Shown here piece by piece: positions 45,134 through 54,473 of a stretch of 64,000 bases of DNA (positions within the stretch are counted from its first letter, which is position 1; every line of letters begins with the position of its first letter). The notes under the pieces are model-generated. The model saw nothing but the letters and a program-made list of their open reading frames with translations, was not told where the DNA came from and searched no databases. The translations under genes were made by a program, and so were the position numbers. The stretch is from Psychrobacter aquaticus CMS 56 (GTDB lineage: Bacteria > Pseudomonadota > Gammaproteobacteria > Pseudomonadales > Moraxellaceae), in NCBI RefSeq assembly GCF_000471625.1, contig NZ_AUSW01000013.1, positions 83,966 through 147,965 of the forward strand, in the 5' to 3' direction.

Positions 45134-46717
45134 TTAGCGATACTGTTGCAAGAATTCCATGAAATCGGCCGTTTCTGCTTTTTCAATATCAGCCTGCTGT
45201 AGTATCGATTTTTCTGCCAATACTTCATACTGAGCTTGGGTATTTGGACTCAATGTCTGTTGCAATAAAGACTTGCGATGCTGCTGTGCCAAGGTAAAGC
45301 CGAGCTGCCATAGGCTACCTAAACGTTTACTGTCAGAGTTTACTTGTGCCGAGATGGTTGATTCAGAATGAACTGCTTTGCCTTGCATCAACGCAACCGC
45401 CGCACGGTAATCGTTGCCGCCATAATGAGCGTCTAGCAATGCGGCAAGTGGCTGCATACGCTCTAAATGCATCAGCATCCAACTTTCGAGTAATTGCTCC
45501 TCACCATTATTTATGATGTGCAAGCCTTCACGGCGACCTTCGTTCACCACGCGTTCAAGATTGATGGCCAACGTTTCTTCTTCTTCAGGCAATAAGTCTG
45601 GTGAATCGCTGAGCAGACAATATAGCGCCATGACTTCTAAGAAACACGCACTAGAGAGACGGATACCGACATCGCTATAAGGATCAAGATCAATGGCACG
45701 GAACTCCACATAAGCGATACCACGACGCTCAAGCGCTTCGGTCGGCGTCTCACCGCTCATCGCGATTTGTTTTGGGCGGATAGGGCTATAGTACTCATTT
45801 TCTATTTGTAGAATATGATTATTGATTTGAATCGGGTTGCCATCCGCATCCTCTAAGCCAAGCTTCTCAAAGCTTTCGTGCGGCGTTTGAATCGCACGGC
45901 GCAGGCCAGCGACATATTCTGGTAGATAATTATAACGAATATCAAGCTGTTCTTGCACACTATTGGTATAGCCAAGCTTGCCCATACGTAGGCTGGTTGC
46001 GGCAGGCTTATAGTAAGTGGAATCATTTAGCAGCTCTAAATCATGCTCACGCCCTGCGACAAAACAAGGACAAACGCTTGGGCTAGCACCCAATAAGTAA
46101 AGAACGAGGCTGGTCAGACGCTTAAAGTTACGAATAAGCCCCAAGTATTTTTCATTTTTGAATTCTGTCAGCGTTTGGCTCTGTGCGGTGGATGTCTGTG
46201 CTTGCCAGACTTCAAACAGTCCATCACCAAAAGATAAGTTGTAGTGTAAACCTGCAATGGTCTGCATGCGGCGGCCATAACGGATACCAAGACCACTACG
46301 ATATAAGGTTTTTAGCTTGCCAGTATTAGAGCTGCCATAATCAGCCAATGGAATATCTTCATCCTTAGACGACAACATGCAGGGCATCGATAGCGGCCAC
46401 ATCAGCTCACCTTCAGGCAGGCCTTGATAAACCAGTACGTGCAGTTGACGCAGCATGTTCAGCGTTTCTTTTGGTGAAGTCTTGGGCTCAGTAATGAGTT
46501 CGAGCAGGCTTTCTGAATAATCAGTAGTAATAAAGGGGTGGGTTAATTTTGACCCAAGTTTTGCTGGATGGGGCGTTTGTGCCAAGTAACCATCAGGCCT
46601 AACACGTAGCCCCTCTTTTTCGATTCCGCGTAACATGCCGGTTAAATGCTTGTTGTCAAACCAATTGGGAATGTCAAAGCTGACAAAGCTACTCGCAAAA
46701 TTACTCATAATAGTCAT
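45134..46717 (-). CDS. gshA: Glutamate-cysteine ligase
   Basis: 527 residues, a typical class I (enteric-type) GshA. GIEKEGLRVRPDG, TTDYSESLLELIT, YRSGLGIRYGRRMQTIAGLHYN and EFRAIDLDPYSDVGI are conserved ATP, metal and glutamate contacts. It catalyses the first step of glutathione synthesis. The start may be the ATG at 46717 or 46708, neither with a strong ribosome site. Its stop lies about 50 bases before the dsbB start on the same strand, so gshA-dsbB co-transcription is possible. Confidence 0.96.
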   Translation of the reverse strand: MTIMSNFASSFVSFDIPNWFDNKHLTGMLRGIEKEGLRVRPDGYLAQTPHPAKLGSKLTHPFITTDYSESLLELITEPKTSPKETLNMLRQLHVLVYQGLPEGELMWPLSMPCMLSSKDEDIPLADYGSSNTGKLKTLYRSGLGIRYGRRMQTIAGLHYNLSFGDGLFEVWQAQTSTAQSQTLTEFKNEKYLGLIRNFKRLTSLVLYLLGASPSVCPCFVAGREHDLELLNDSTYYKPAATSLRMGKLGYTNSVQEQLDIRYNYLPEYVAGLRRAIQTPHESFEKLGLEDADGNPIQINNHILQIENEYYSPIRPKQIAMSGETPTEALERRGIAYVEFRAIDLDPYSDVGIRLSSACFLEVMALYCLLSDSPDLLPEEEETLAINLERVVNEGRREGLHIINNGEEQLLESWMLMHLERMQPLAALLDAHYGGNDYRAAVALMQGKAVHSESTISAQVNSDSKRLGSLWQLGFTLAQQHRKSLLQQTLSPNTQAQYEVLAEKSILQQADIEKAETADFMEFLQQYR

Positions 46718-46936
46718 CTATTGTTATTTATTATGGTGGCTCAAAACACGACTGGCGTTTGACCATAAAAGAGGTAAATATTAGATTCTGAATGCCGTCA
46801 GTTTAGCTCAAAGCGGCGGTGAAAACCACGAACAATTACAAATACGATAAGCTTTACAAGGGTTCAACTGCCTACATTTCAGCGGATATTTAAATTAAAG
46901 TTTTTGTAAACAGTGCTTTACTATTACTGTATAAAA

Positions 46937-46968
46937 TAAAAAGCATCTATCCAATCGGTAGATGCTTT
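46937..46968 (-). terminator. Rho-independent terminator of erpA
   Basis: AAAGCATCTA and TAGATGCTTT pair around a 9-base loop; on the minus strand T5 follows. Confidence 0.8.
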
Positions 46969-47050
46969 GAATGCGCTATGTTAAGCCAATCATCATAGCG
47001 TCAGCTAACCACTAAAGCATCATAACGACAAATCTATGCTAACCATTCAT

Positions 47051-47431
47051 CTAAATAGAGAATGACGAGCCACAGCCACAAGTGGTGGTGGCATTTGGGT
47101 TGGTCACGATAAAGCGCGCGCCCTCTAGACCTTCGGTATAATCGACAGTAGAACCTTGCAAGTATTGATAACTGAGCGAATCTACGACCAGCGTGACATC
47201 GCCATTATCAAAGTTGGCATCGTCTTCATTTAAGTCATTGGCAAAGTTAAAACCATAAGAAAAACCTGAACAGCCGCCGCCAGTCACGTAGACGCGTAGC
47301 ATAAGGTCGCTATCACCTTCTTCTTCACGCAGGCGACGCACTTTTTGTGCGGCACTGTCGGTTAGGCTTAATATCGTTGGGTCTACTGGCTGGCTTGAGC
47401 TTGGACTAAATTGGTTGGCTGATTCGTTCAT
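47051..47431 (-). CDS. erpA: Iron-sulfur cluster insertion protein ErpA
   Basis: About 126 residues of A-type carrier. The three cluster-binding cysteines lie in GGGCSGF and [19 protein letters not shown], and the acidic Asp/Asn-rich turn after YGFNFAND, fit ErpA better than IscA or SufA, and no isc or suf genes are adjacent. It transfers Fe-S clusters to apo-enzymes such as IspG/IspH. The ATG at 47431 has GAGG seven bases upstream; an ATG at 47455 is less likely. Confidence 0.92.
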   Translation of the reverse strand: MNESANQFSPSSSQPVDPTILSLTDSAAQKVRRLREEEGDSDLMLRVYVTGGGCSGFSYGFNFANDLNEDDANFDNGDVTLVVDSLSYQYLQGSTVDYTEGLEGARFIVTNPNATTTCGCGSSFSI

Positions 47432-47724
47432 ATCTACCTCAGTGGCTAGGATCAAAGGCGGTCGTCATCCTGTTTGGGTTTGCAATGAATAGGTTGCAAA
47501 TAAAGATACGCACGGCGTTTGATTCGATTGGGTGCTGTCATTATGGCAATGCTGTCAGGACATTATAAATATTATATGAAAGCCATCACAACGGTTTCAT
47601 TGATTACTGACACATATCTGGTAGCAGTATATCATAATGGGGATGACGATTCGTTTGTCAAGCGTGTTATGACCAACCAAATTTAACGCTCTAATTTTAG
47701 CCTTCATTGTGCTGATAAATACCT

Positions 47725-47873
47725 ACAGTAGATTCAATTTAAAATTTTTCGCATGCTATTGGAATAAATCTCTTGTAGCCTCTGTCACGCTTGCGAACAG
47801 CGAGCAAAAGAAATTTATACCAGTAGTACTCTGATATTAACGTATCGATTTTATTTTGTACTGGCTATATAAA
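47725..47873 (+). repeat. MITE-like palindromic element (copy F, diverged)
   Basis: Left end ACAGTAGATTCAATTTAAAA and right end TTTTATTTTGTACTGGCTAT. Arms CTATTGGAATAAATCTCTTG and AAGAAATTTATACCAGTAG are imperfect inverse copies. The core GCCTCTGTCACGCTTGCGAA then CAGCGAGCAAA differs more than in copies D and E. It occupies part of the roughly 600-bp gap between erpA and the ABC-F gene, which otherwise holds nothing recognised. Confidence 0.75.
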
Positions 47874-48035
47874 ACTAAGCGCTTTTTACCTTAATAAATA
47901 CTTAGTTTTGAAATAGTTATTTAATCGTTTGCCTATGGGTCAAGCGTTTGAAATAATAGCCACCAATTAGCATGCCACATGTGTGTTTTTCTTATTGCCT
48001 TATATTTTATATTACTGTTGAGATGAAGAAATTAT

Positions 48036-50057
48036 ATGATCGAATTTAAAGACGTTGGTGTTCGCCGTGATGGTCGTGAACTGTTTGCAGGTGCAAGCTT
48101 CCAGCTACATCCGGGCCACAAAGTTGGCTTAACGGGCAATAACGGCACGGGCAAATCTACCTTGTTTGCCTTACTATTGACGCGAATGGGAACAGGCGAC
48201 ACCGAGGTCACGCTTGATAAAGGTGAGGTCAGTATTCCTGATAGCTGGCATGTGGCGCACATGGCACAGGAAGTGGGCGCGACGACACAGACGGCGATTG
48301 ATTATGTACTCAGTGGTGATGAGCAGTGGTATGAGATCAATGCTTCTTTAAATGATTTGAGTAGCGTGAGCGATGAGCAGATTGGGATATTGCATCAGCA
48401 GTTTGATGAGATTGATGGCTATCGTACGCCCACCAAAGCGGCACAAATTATGGCAGGTCTTGGTTTTAATACCAGCCAGCATGAGCTGCCAGTAGAAGGG
48501 TTTTCGGGTGGTTGGCGCATGCGTTTGAATCTTGCCAAAACCTTGATGAGCCGTGCGGATTTAATGTTACTCGATGAGCCAACCAACCATTTGGATTTGG
48601 ATGCTATCTTGTGGCTTGAGACTTGGATCAATGCATTTACCGGTTTGGTCATCGTCATCTCGCATGACCAAGCATTTTTAGACGCAACCGTCGGTCATAT
48701 TTTGCATGTCGAACAACAAAAAATCACCCTTTATACTGGTAATTATCAGCAGTTTATCCATACTCGTCATGAGCGTATGGCGCAGCAGCAACAGGCGTTT
48801 GAAAAGCAAGAAGCGACCAAGGCACATTTGGACGACTTTATTCGTCGTTTCCGCGCCAAGGCCAGTAAAGCCAAACAAGCCCAGAGCCGTATCAAGCAGC
48901 TTGAGCGTATGGCGGAGCTGTCACCAATGATGGCAGACAATCCTTTTTCTTTCCGCTTTTATGAGCCAGCAAACATGAGCTCACCGCTGATTGAGCTGAC
49001 CAAAGCAGATATTGGCTATAGCGATACCCCACTTTTATATAATGCCAATGTGCAAGTGACCCCTGACACACGTCTTGGCTTACTGGGCATGAATGGCGCA
49101 GGTAAATCAACGCTGATCAAAGCCTTGGTTGGTGAGCTTGGTGTGTTGTCAGGCACGTATCGGGTATCTGATACCATCAAGCTTGGCTACTTCAACCAGC
49201 ACCAAATGGACGTACTGGATGCTGCTGCGACGCCCTTGCAAATGATGCGTCGTCTGGCTGGAAAAACCTCAGATGCCGAGCTGCGTTCATTCTTAGGCAG
49301 TTTTGACTTTCGTGGTGATCGAATCGATACGCCAAGTGAGTTATTTTCTGGTGGCGAGCGCGCGCGTTTGACCTTGGCATTGATTGTTTGGCAACGTCCA
49401 AACGTCCTGGTACTCGATGAGCCAACCAACCATTTAGACTTACAAATGCGCCAAGCATTGACTATAGCCTTGCAAGGATTTCAAGGCGCTGTGGTACTGG
49501 TCTCGCACGATCGCGAGCTGATTGCCAACGTCTGTGACGAGCTATTTTTGGTGCATGATGGTCAAATCGATGAGTTTGATGGTGACATCAGCGATTATGG
49601 TAAATGGCTGGCAGAAAAGCGCAAACAAGAGAATTCGACAGATAAAAGTAGCAGTAAGAAAAAGAACAAAAAAGAGAGTAAGAAATTTGTTTCACGTGAA
49701 ACATTTAATAGTCAAGCGAGTAATAAAGCGCCTACGGTATCATCGAAAAAAAAAGCTACTGAACCTGCTCTGAGTAAGGAAGAGCAGCGTAAACAGGCGG
49801 CAGAACAACGCAAATTAACTGCACCCGTTCGCCGTGACATTGCAAATACCGAAAAAACCTTGGCTAAGATTGCTGACAAACTGGCCGCACTCGAAGAAAA
49901 GCTGGCTGATACTGGTCTATACGAAGAGAGTCGTAAATCTGACTTGCTGGTTTTACTGAATGAGCAGACAGCATTACAACAGCAACATAGCGATAATGAA
50001 GACACGTTATTGCAATCGATGACGACGTTAGAGGAAATGGAAGCGGGTTTTGAGTAG
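48036..50057 (+). CDS. ABC-F family ATPase, YheS-like
   Basis: 673 residues with two ABC cassettes and no membrane segments: Walker A GNNGTGKST and GMNGAGKST, signature FSGGWRMRL and FSGGERARL, Walker B LLDEPTNHLD and VLDEPTNHLD. The inter-domain linker (P-site tRNA interaction motif region) is about 80 residues, basic and helical. ABC-F proteins act on ribosomes; the YheS subgroup is suggested by MIEFKDVGVRRDGRELF. The C-terminal extension is Lys/Ser-rich, then coiled coil (LAALEEKLADTGLYEESRK). A perfect parS sequence lies inside the low-complexity region. Confidence 0.92.
   Translation: MIEFKDVGVRRDGRELFAGASFQLHPGHKVGLTGNNGTGKSTLFALLLTRMGTGDTEVTLDKGEVSIPDSWHVAHMAQEVGATTQTAIDYVLSGDEQWYEINASLNDLSSVSDEQIGILHQQFDEIDGYRTPTKAAQIMAGLGFNTSQHELPVEGFSGGWRMRLNLAKTLMSRADLMLLDEPTNHLDLDAILWLETWINAFTGLVIVISHDQAFLDATVGHILHVEQQKITLYTGNYQQFIHTRHERMAQQQQAFEKQEATKAHLDDFIRRFRAKASKAKQAQSRIKQLERMAELSPMMADNPFSFRFYEPANMSSPLIELTKADIGYSDTPLLYNANVQVTPDTRLGLLGMNGAGKSTLIKALVGELGVLSGTYRVSDTIKLGYFNQHQMDVLDAAATPLQMMRRLAGKTSDAELRSFLGSFDFRGDRIDTPSELFSGGERARLTLALIVWQRPNVLVLDEPTNHLDLQMRQALTIALQGFQGAVVLVSHDRELIANVCDELFLVHDGQIDEFDGDISDYGKWLAEKRKQENSTDKSSSKKKNKKESKKFVSRETFNSQASNKAPTVSSKKKATEPALSKEEQRKQAAEQRKLTAPVRRDIANTEKTLAKIADKLAALEEKLADTGLYEESRKSDLLVLLNEQTALQQQHSDNEDTLLQSMTTLEEMEAGFE
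49688..49703. other. Exact chromosomal parS (ParB-binding) site
   Basis: TGTTTCACGTGAAACA matches the canonical 16-bp palindromic parS of B. subtilis type at every base. It encodes VSRET in the ABC-F linker, a low-complexity stretch that can tolerate the constraint. Confidence 0.85.
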
Positions 50058-50120
50058 AGCCTTTTAAATCGCAGGTTTTGATTGTTTTTTGAGCCATGTT
50101 TGGTTTATAAAAGCAGTCAC

Positions 50121-50152
50121 AAAAAAGGGAGAGCGCTGGCTCTCCCTTTTTT
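50121..50152. terminator. Bidirectional terminator between ABC-F and RlpA-like genes
   Basis: AAAAAAGGGAGAGCG and tggCTCTCCCTTTTTT pair closely and carry A- and T-tracts on either side. Confidence 0.87.
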
Positions 50153-50158
50153 ATTATA

Positions 50159-50521
50159 TTATTCCTTACGATATCTACCATCACCATAAGACAGTATTTC
50201 CATTGTGGTGGTACACAATTGGCAGTTTATTTGACCAGCAGCGGCTTTGGATAAATCAAGAATACGACCTCGAATAAACGGCCCTCTGTCTGTGATTTTC
50301 ACAATGACACTCTGCTTTGTATTTTTGTTCGTCACTTGTACCTTTGTACCAAACGGCAAGGTGCGATGCGCCGCGGTTAAAGAATTCATATTAAAAATAC
50401 TACCACTTGCCGTACGTTTGCCATGGAACTTACTGCCATAATAGCTGGTATTTCCAGCAAAAACAGTGGTGCTCAGCAATAGTGATAAGGTGACAACCAA
50501 AGACTTGATTAAATAAGACAT
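50159..50521 (-). CDS. RlpA-like double-psi beta-barrel protein
   Basis: 120 residues. A signal peptide ends VFAGNTSYYG; then SYYGSKFHGKRTASGSIFN, LTAAHRTLPFGTKVQVTN and the catalytic-type VKITDRGPFIRGRILDLSKAAA are the RlpA/DPBB signatures, including the aspartate used for peptidoglycan cleavage by RlpA lytic transglycosylases. No SPOR domain is present, unlike full-length RlpA. Likely periplasmic and acting on or binding peptidoglycan. The gene is single, sharing the terminator at 50121. Confidence 0.87.
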   Translation of the reverse strand: MSYLIKSLVVTLSLLLSTTVFAGNTSYYGSKFHGKRTASGSIFNMNSLTAAHRTLPFGTKVQVTNKNTKQSVIVKITDRGPFIRGRILDLSKAAAGQINCQLCTTTMEILSYGDGRYRKE

Positions 50522-50622
50522 TTAATACCTTTAAGCAATTTATAAAATAGACAGATACACTTGCCTATGGTATTTATACTCCCTATGAGTATGAATAATA
50601 TGGGTATTTTACAGCGAAGAGC

Positions 50623-50844
50623 TTGTCATATTCTTACAGCTGTGTAAAAAAACTCTCAAGACCAAATTATTTTTATCGCTTCATTTCACAGGCCCCAAGG
50701 TCGAGATTATTCTTAGTAATATTTATATCACTGTCTTTACTTTTTTTATTGCTATCATTGGCAGTAGATAGAGTGCAGTCACAATCTGTTATGTCACAGT
50801 CAAAAAACTCCATACCATATCGTTTAAAATTGGCATATCAGTAA
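50623..50844 (+). CDS. Possible small single-span membrane protein
   Basis: 73 residues from a TTG codon, with one strong hydrophobic segment (LFLVIFISLSLLFLLLSLAV) and a basic N-terminal part. It lies just upstream of cbpA on the same strand. Support is limited to the open frame, the membrane-like composition and a weak GAAGAG upstream. It could be a chance frame in AT-rich leader DNA. Confidence 0.3.
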   Translation: MSYSYSCVKKLSRPNYFYRFISQAPRSRLFLVIFISLSLLFLLLSLAVDRVQSQSVMSQSKNSIPYRLKLAYQ

Positions 50845-50877
50845 CATTAACATGCTTTTATTTTGAGGAAAAACAAC

Positions 50878-51894
50878 ATGGCAGAGAAAAACTACTATGA
50901 CATTTTAGGGGTCAAAAAAAACGCCTCAGACGCCGATATCAAAAAAAAGTACCGTAAGCTCGTCCGTCAATACCACCCTGACGTCAGCGATGACCCAGAC
51001 GCTGATAACAAGATTGCAGAGATCAATAACGCTTACGAAACCATCAGAGATAAAGACAAAAGGGCTGAATATGACGCCATGTTAGACAATCCCTTTGTCG
51101 GTCAAAGTGGCGGTTTTGGTGGTCAATCTGCAAGTGGTGGGCAAGGCGGCTACCGCTGGGAAGATATTAAAGATCAGTTCGGTGATGGCGAAGCCTATGG
51201 CGATGGTGGTTTTCGCTTCGATGATATTTTTTCGGCGTTTGGTCGCGGTGCGCGGGGCTCGACGAATGGGCAGGCAAGTGGCCAATCGCAACGTGGCGGC
51301 TTCGATCAGTTTGGGGGTGGTTTTGGGTCGCAAGACAGCAAAGGGCAAGATCAGCATGCAGAGATTACCGTTGATTTGGCCTCGGTTTATGACGGTGATG
51401 ATTATAGTATTAAGCTGAATGTTCCTGTGCGCCAGCCTAATGGTAGCGTGGAGTATGACAACAAAACGCTTAAAATTAAAATTCCTAAAGGCATCACTGA
51501 CGGTAAACAAATCCGCCTAGCAGGACAAGGTGCGGCTGGTAATGGCAGTGGCAAAAACGGTGATTTATTCTTAAAAGTTAAAATTCGTCATGCAGACAAT
51601 ATCCGTATCGACGGTGCTGATGTCTATCAAACCGTCAATATAGCGCCATGGGAAGCCGCATTGGGTGAAAAAATTAATGTCAACACGCCAGCCGGCACAC
51701 TAGCGGTGACGATTCCTAAAAACAGTAAGTCTGGCAACAACTTACGCTTAAAAGGCAAAGGCATCCCTGCCAAACAAGCGGGCGACTTATATTTGACATT
51801 AAACATCGTCAACCCTGATATCAGTACTGAGGCAGCAACGCAGGCTTATGAGCAGCTCAAACAAGCCTTTGCTGATACCAATATTAGTCGTTAA
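50878..51894 (+). CDS. cbpA: Curved DNA-binding protein CbpA (class B-like J-protein)
   Basis: About 338 residues. The J domain with HPD is in RQYHPDVSDD; a Gly-rich linker (about 75-155) is followed by two C-terminal beta domains, starting near AEITVDLASVYDGDDYSI, without DnaJ zinc motifs. This matches CbpA. It is followed by a gene for the CbpM modulator, confirming the pair. The ATG at 50878 lies eight bases after AGGA; the upstream TTG at 50863 overlaps that site and is rejected. It acts as an alternative DnaK co-chaperone under stress. Confidence 0.93.
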   Translation: MAEKNYYDILGVKKNASDADIKKKYRKLVRQYHPDVSDDPDADNKIAEINNAYETIRDKDKRAEYDAMLDNPFVGQSGGFGGQSASGGQGGYRWEDIKDQFGDGEAYGDGGFRFDDIFSAFGRGARGSTNGQASGQSQRGGFDQFGGGFGSQDSKGQDQHAEITVDLASVYDGDDYSIKLNVPVRQPNGSVEYDNKTLKIKIPKGITDGKQIRLAGQGAAGNGSGKNGDLFLKVKIRHADNIRIDGADVYQTVNIAPWEAALGEKINVNTPAGTLAVTIPKNSKSGNNLRLKGKGIPAKQAGDLYLTLNIVNPDISTEAATQAYEQLKQAFADTNISR

Positions 51895-51923
51895 TGGTCA
51901 CCAAAAATTACTCACATTAAAAT

Positions 51924-52086
51924 ACTATAGTGAGTTCATTATAAAAATGAGTCAGCGGGACTGGTATGCTTATCTTTAAACGAGAAGTTTCGTCGCATCG
52001 AGCTGCGAAGGCACAGCAAGTAAGAAAAATTCATACCAGTTCAGCGTTGAAATATAATATGTTCGTTTTATTTAGAATCGACTATA
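51924..52086 (+). repeat. MITE-like palindromic element (copy G) between cbpA and cbpM
   Basis: Left end ACTATAGTGAGTTCATTATA and right end GTTTTATTTAGAATCGACTA; the right end is the precise inverse form of copy A's left end apart from one base. Arms ACTGGTATG and CATACCAGT are perfect. The core retains GAGCTGCGAAGGCACAGCAA. The element separates cbpA and cbpM by about 250 bp where these genes are usually adjacent. Confidence 0.82.
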
Positions 52087-52145
52087 TGACAGAGATGAAG
52101 ACCATACGATAACGATGAAATAACGTGCAAACGAGGACAATCGCT

Positions 52146-52469
52146 ATGAAACATTCGCCTGAATTTACCGACATTATCATGAACTTAGATGAGCTGGTAT
52201 CCGCCTGCGGCCAAGATCGCCAGTGGGTTATCGAGTTGATTGAAGAAAATATCATTGAGTATGACGTGCCAGAGCATGAGCAATTCACCGGTTATCAGTT
52301 AACGACGGTGCGCCGTGCCTCACGCCTTAGCCGCGACTTTGAAGCCAGCGTTCCTGCTATTGGTTTGATACTTGAGTTATTGGATGAGCTTGAACAATTA
52401 CGCCGACTCAAACGTCAGTTAGATATGCAGACACCCGTGATTGAAGTGAATGCTGATAATTTGAAATAG
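52146..52469 (+). CDS. cbpM: Chaperone modulator CbpM
   Basis: About 107 residues of MerR-like fold. LDELVSACGQDRQWVIELIEENIIEY and RRASRLSRDFEASVPAIGLILELLDELEQLRR are the CbpM signature; it binds the J domain of CbpA and inhibits its co-chaperone activity. GAGGACAATCGCT precedes the ATG at 52146; an upstream GTG at 52125 would include the ribosome site in the protein and is rejected. Confidence 0.9.
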   Translation: MKHSPEFTDIIMNLDELVSACGQDRQWVIELIEENIIEYDVPEHEQFTGYQLTTVRRASRLSRDFEASVPAIGLILELLDELEQLRRLKRQLDMQTPVIEVNADNLK

Positions 52470-52494
52470 TTAAATTAATCAGTAGAATAGACAA

Positions 52495-52518
52495 CAAAAA
52501 GGGCCTTAGTGGCCCTTT
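52495..52518. terminator. Bidirectional terminator between cbpM and sstT
   Basis: AAAGGGCCTTAGTGGCCCTTT forms an 8-bp stem, flanked by A5 and a T-rich stretch. Confidence 0.82.
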
Positions 52519-52547
52519 GTCGTTTTTGTGATGATTATTTTTTTAAA

Positions 52548-53750
52548 TTAACGCGAATACGTAGGATCAGCGGCAGCGGTAAACAGCACATCAGTTGATG
52601 AGTTCAATGCTGTTTCTGCCGAGTCTTGTATCACTCCAATGATAAAACCAATTGCGACCACTTGCATGGCAATGTCGTTTGGGATACTGAACAAGCTAGC
52701 TGCTAGCGGAATTAACAGCAAAGAACCACCCGCGACACCAGACGCGCCGCAAGCACTGATGGTCGCCACCAAGCTCAATAAAAGCGCAGAAGCAAATGTC
52801 ACTTCGATACCGAGCGTATGTGCTGCTGCTAGCGTCAACACATTAATGGTAATCGCCGCACCTGCCATATTAATCGTCGCACCGAGTGGAATCGTCACCG
52901 AATACGTGTCTTCATGTAAACCCAGTTTGCGAGCGAGGTTCATGTTGACCGGAATATTAGCCGCTGAGCTGCGAGTAAAGAATGCGGTAATCCCTGACTC
53001 ACGTAAGCAAGTAAACACCAGTGGATAAGGGTTTTTGCCTGTCTTGATAAGTACGATGAGGGGATTGGCGACCAAAGCGATAAAGAGCATACAACCGACC
53101 AGTACCAGCAAAATACGCGCATAACCAGCCAAAGCGGCAAAGCCTGTCTCAGCGACCGTATTGGCAACCAAACCCAAGATACCAAAAGGCGCTAGCGCAA
53201 TGATCCATTTGACCACTTGTGAGATGGCATCAGAAAAATCACTGACCACGGCACGCGCGGTATCGCTGGCTTGACGCAGTGCAAAACCGATGATAATTGC
53301 CCACGCCAAAATCCCAATATAGTTGGCTTCGGCAAGAGCATTGACAGGGTTTGCGACCAAATTCATGAGCAGGTTGGTCAACACTTCTTTTAGACCTGCT
53401 GGTGGTACTTGCTCAATCGTGGCATTGACCAAAACCAGTTCTGTCGGAAACAAAAAGCTTGCACCGACGGCGGTCAGAGCTGCCAAAAAAGTGCCGAACA
53501 TGTACATAATAAGCACTGGTTTGACATAAACTTCATTGCCACTGCGGTGTTGGCTAATGGCTGCCATGACCAAAATAAAGACCAAAATCGGTGCAACTGC
53601 CTTTAGCGCGCCAACAAACAGCGTCCCCAACAAACCTAGGGCAATACCGACGTTTGGTGCTAACCAACCAATGAACACCCCTAATATCAGGCCAATAATA
53701 ATCAGCGGCACCAGCCCTATACGCTGGTACATCGCAATCAATGAACGCAT
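52548..53750 (-). CDS. sstT: Serine/threonine:Na+ symporter SstT
   Basis: 400 residues with eight or more transmembrane helices and two re-entrant loops, as in dicarboxylate/amino acid:cation symporters. The N-terminal part ([20 protein letters not shown]), the [15 protein letters not shown] loop and [16 protein letters not shown] are the SstT-type substrate- and sodium-binding segments. It imports serine and threonine. GAGGG precedes the ATG. Confidence 0.93.
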   Translation of the reverse strand: MRSLIAMYQRIGLVPLIIIGLILGVFIGWLAPNVGIALGLLGTLFVGALKAVAPILVFILVMAAISQHRSGNEVYVKPVLIMYMFGTFLAALTAVGASFLFPTELVLVNATIEQVPPAGLKEVLTNLLMNLVANPVNALAEANYIGILAWAIIIGFALRQASDTARAVVSDFSDAISQVVKWIIALAPFGILGLVANTVAETGFAALAGYARILLVLVGCMLFIALVANPLIVLIKTGKNPYPLVFTCLRESGITAFFTRSSAANIPVNMNLARKLGLHEDTYSVTIPLGATINMAGAAITINVLTLAAAHTLGIEVTFASALLLSLVATISACGASGVAGGSLLLIPLAASLFSIPNDIAMQVVAIGFIIGVIQDSAETALNSSTDVLFTAAADPTYSR

Positions 53751-53936
53751 TTATACACCCTCGAATCAGTCAATCAATCAGAATTTATACTAACAGTAGA
53801 AAATTAATCGAAGGATGGTAGCATTTTTTCAGATAAGCGCCTACCTCTAACCCAAACTTGCATAGGTTTAGGGGTTTTGAAAAACACCTAGTAATAGAGA
53901 AGTTAGAGGATTTTTATGGATGAATATATAGAGGTA

Positions 53937-54437
53937 TTAGAGTTTAAAGTAAGTCAACTCATAGCCCAGTTGTTGATAGCTTTTATACTTTTGACGGCCT
54001 TCTTGCACACTGCTAGGGTCGGGCTTTATTAGCTCCAGTACGCGAGTGGGATGCGCATTATTGGTGGCAGCCATAAAGGTATTCACAGGATGCCGTGTGG
54101 TATTAAGTACGATACCTTTAAAGTCGGCTTGCATATAACGACCCAGCAAAACAGGCGCTAAAGATTTACTGTCGATAGGGTGATTGGCAATGTCAGTATC
54201 AGTGCCTTTATTATCAGAACCTACAGCATCAACATCCGAAAGACGTTGATGCGGTATAAAGCTGACGGCGTCGACTGCCCATAGTGCCTCATCAAGCGTC
54301 GATAGCAGTTTCTCATCATCAATAAGAATCAGCACCGACTGAGTGCTCTTATTGAGTGCGGTTTGGGTCAACTGACAAATAAAGCCCAAGAAATCTTGGG
54401 CTTTACTCTCACTTAACACATAAAAACTGATGTTCAT
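53937..54437 (-). CDS. holC: DNA polymerase III subunit chi
   Basis: 166 residues. MNISFYVL at the start, ILIDDEKLLSTLDEALWAV, SFIPHQRL and VLNTTRHP fit the HolC family, though an Asp/Asn-rich insertion (about 75-92) makes it longer than the 147-residue E. coli chi. Chi links the clamp loader to SSB. Position just after pepA on the same strand is the conserved pepA-holC arrangement, which supports the call. Confidence 0.9.
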   Translation of the reverse strand: MNISFYVLSESKAQDFLGFICQLTQTALNKSTQSVLILIDDEKLLSTLDEALWAVDAVSFIPHQRLSDVDAVGSDNKGTDTDIANHPIDSKSLAPVLLGRYMQADFKGIVLNTTRHPVNTFMAATNNAHPTRVLELIKPDPSSVQEGRQKYKSYQQLGYELTYFKL

Positions 54438-54473
54438 AAAGTGATTTTCAAAAATTGGTTTTTCATGAGTTAA

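Noticed and set aside
53870..53935. Weak hairpin after holC that could be a terminator
   Set aside because: Short mismatched stem and no clear T-tract on the minus strand.
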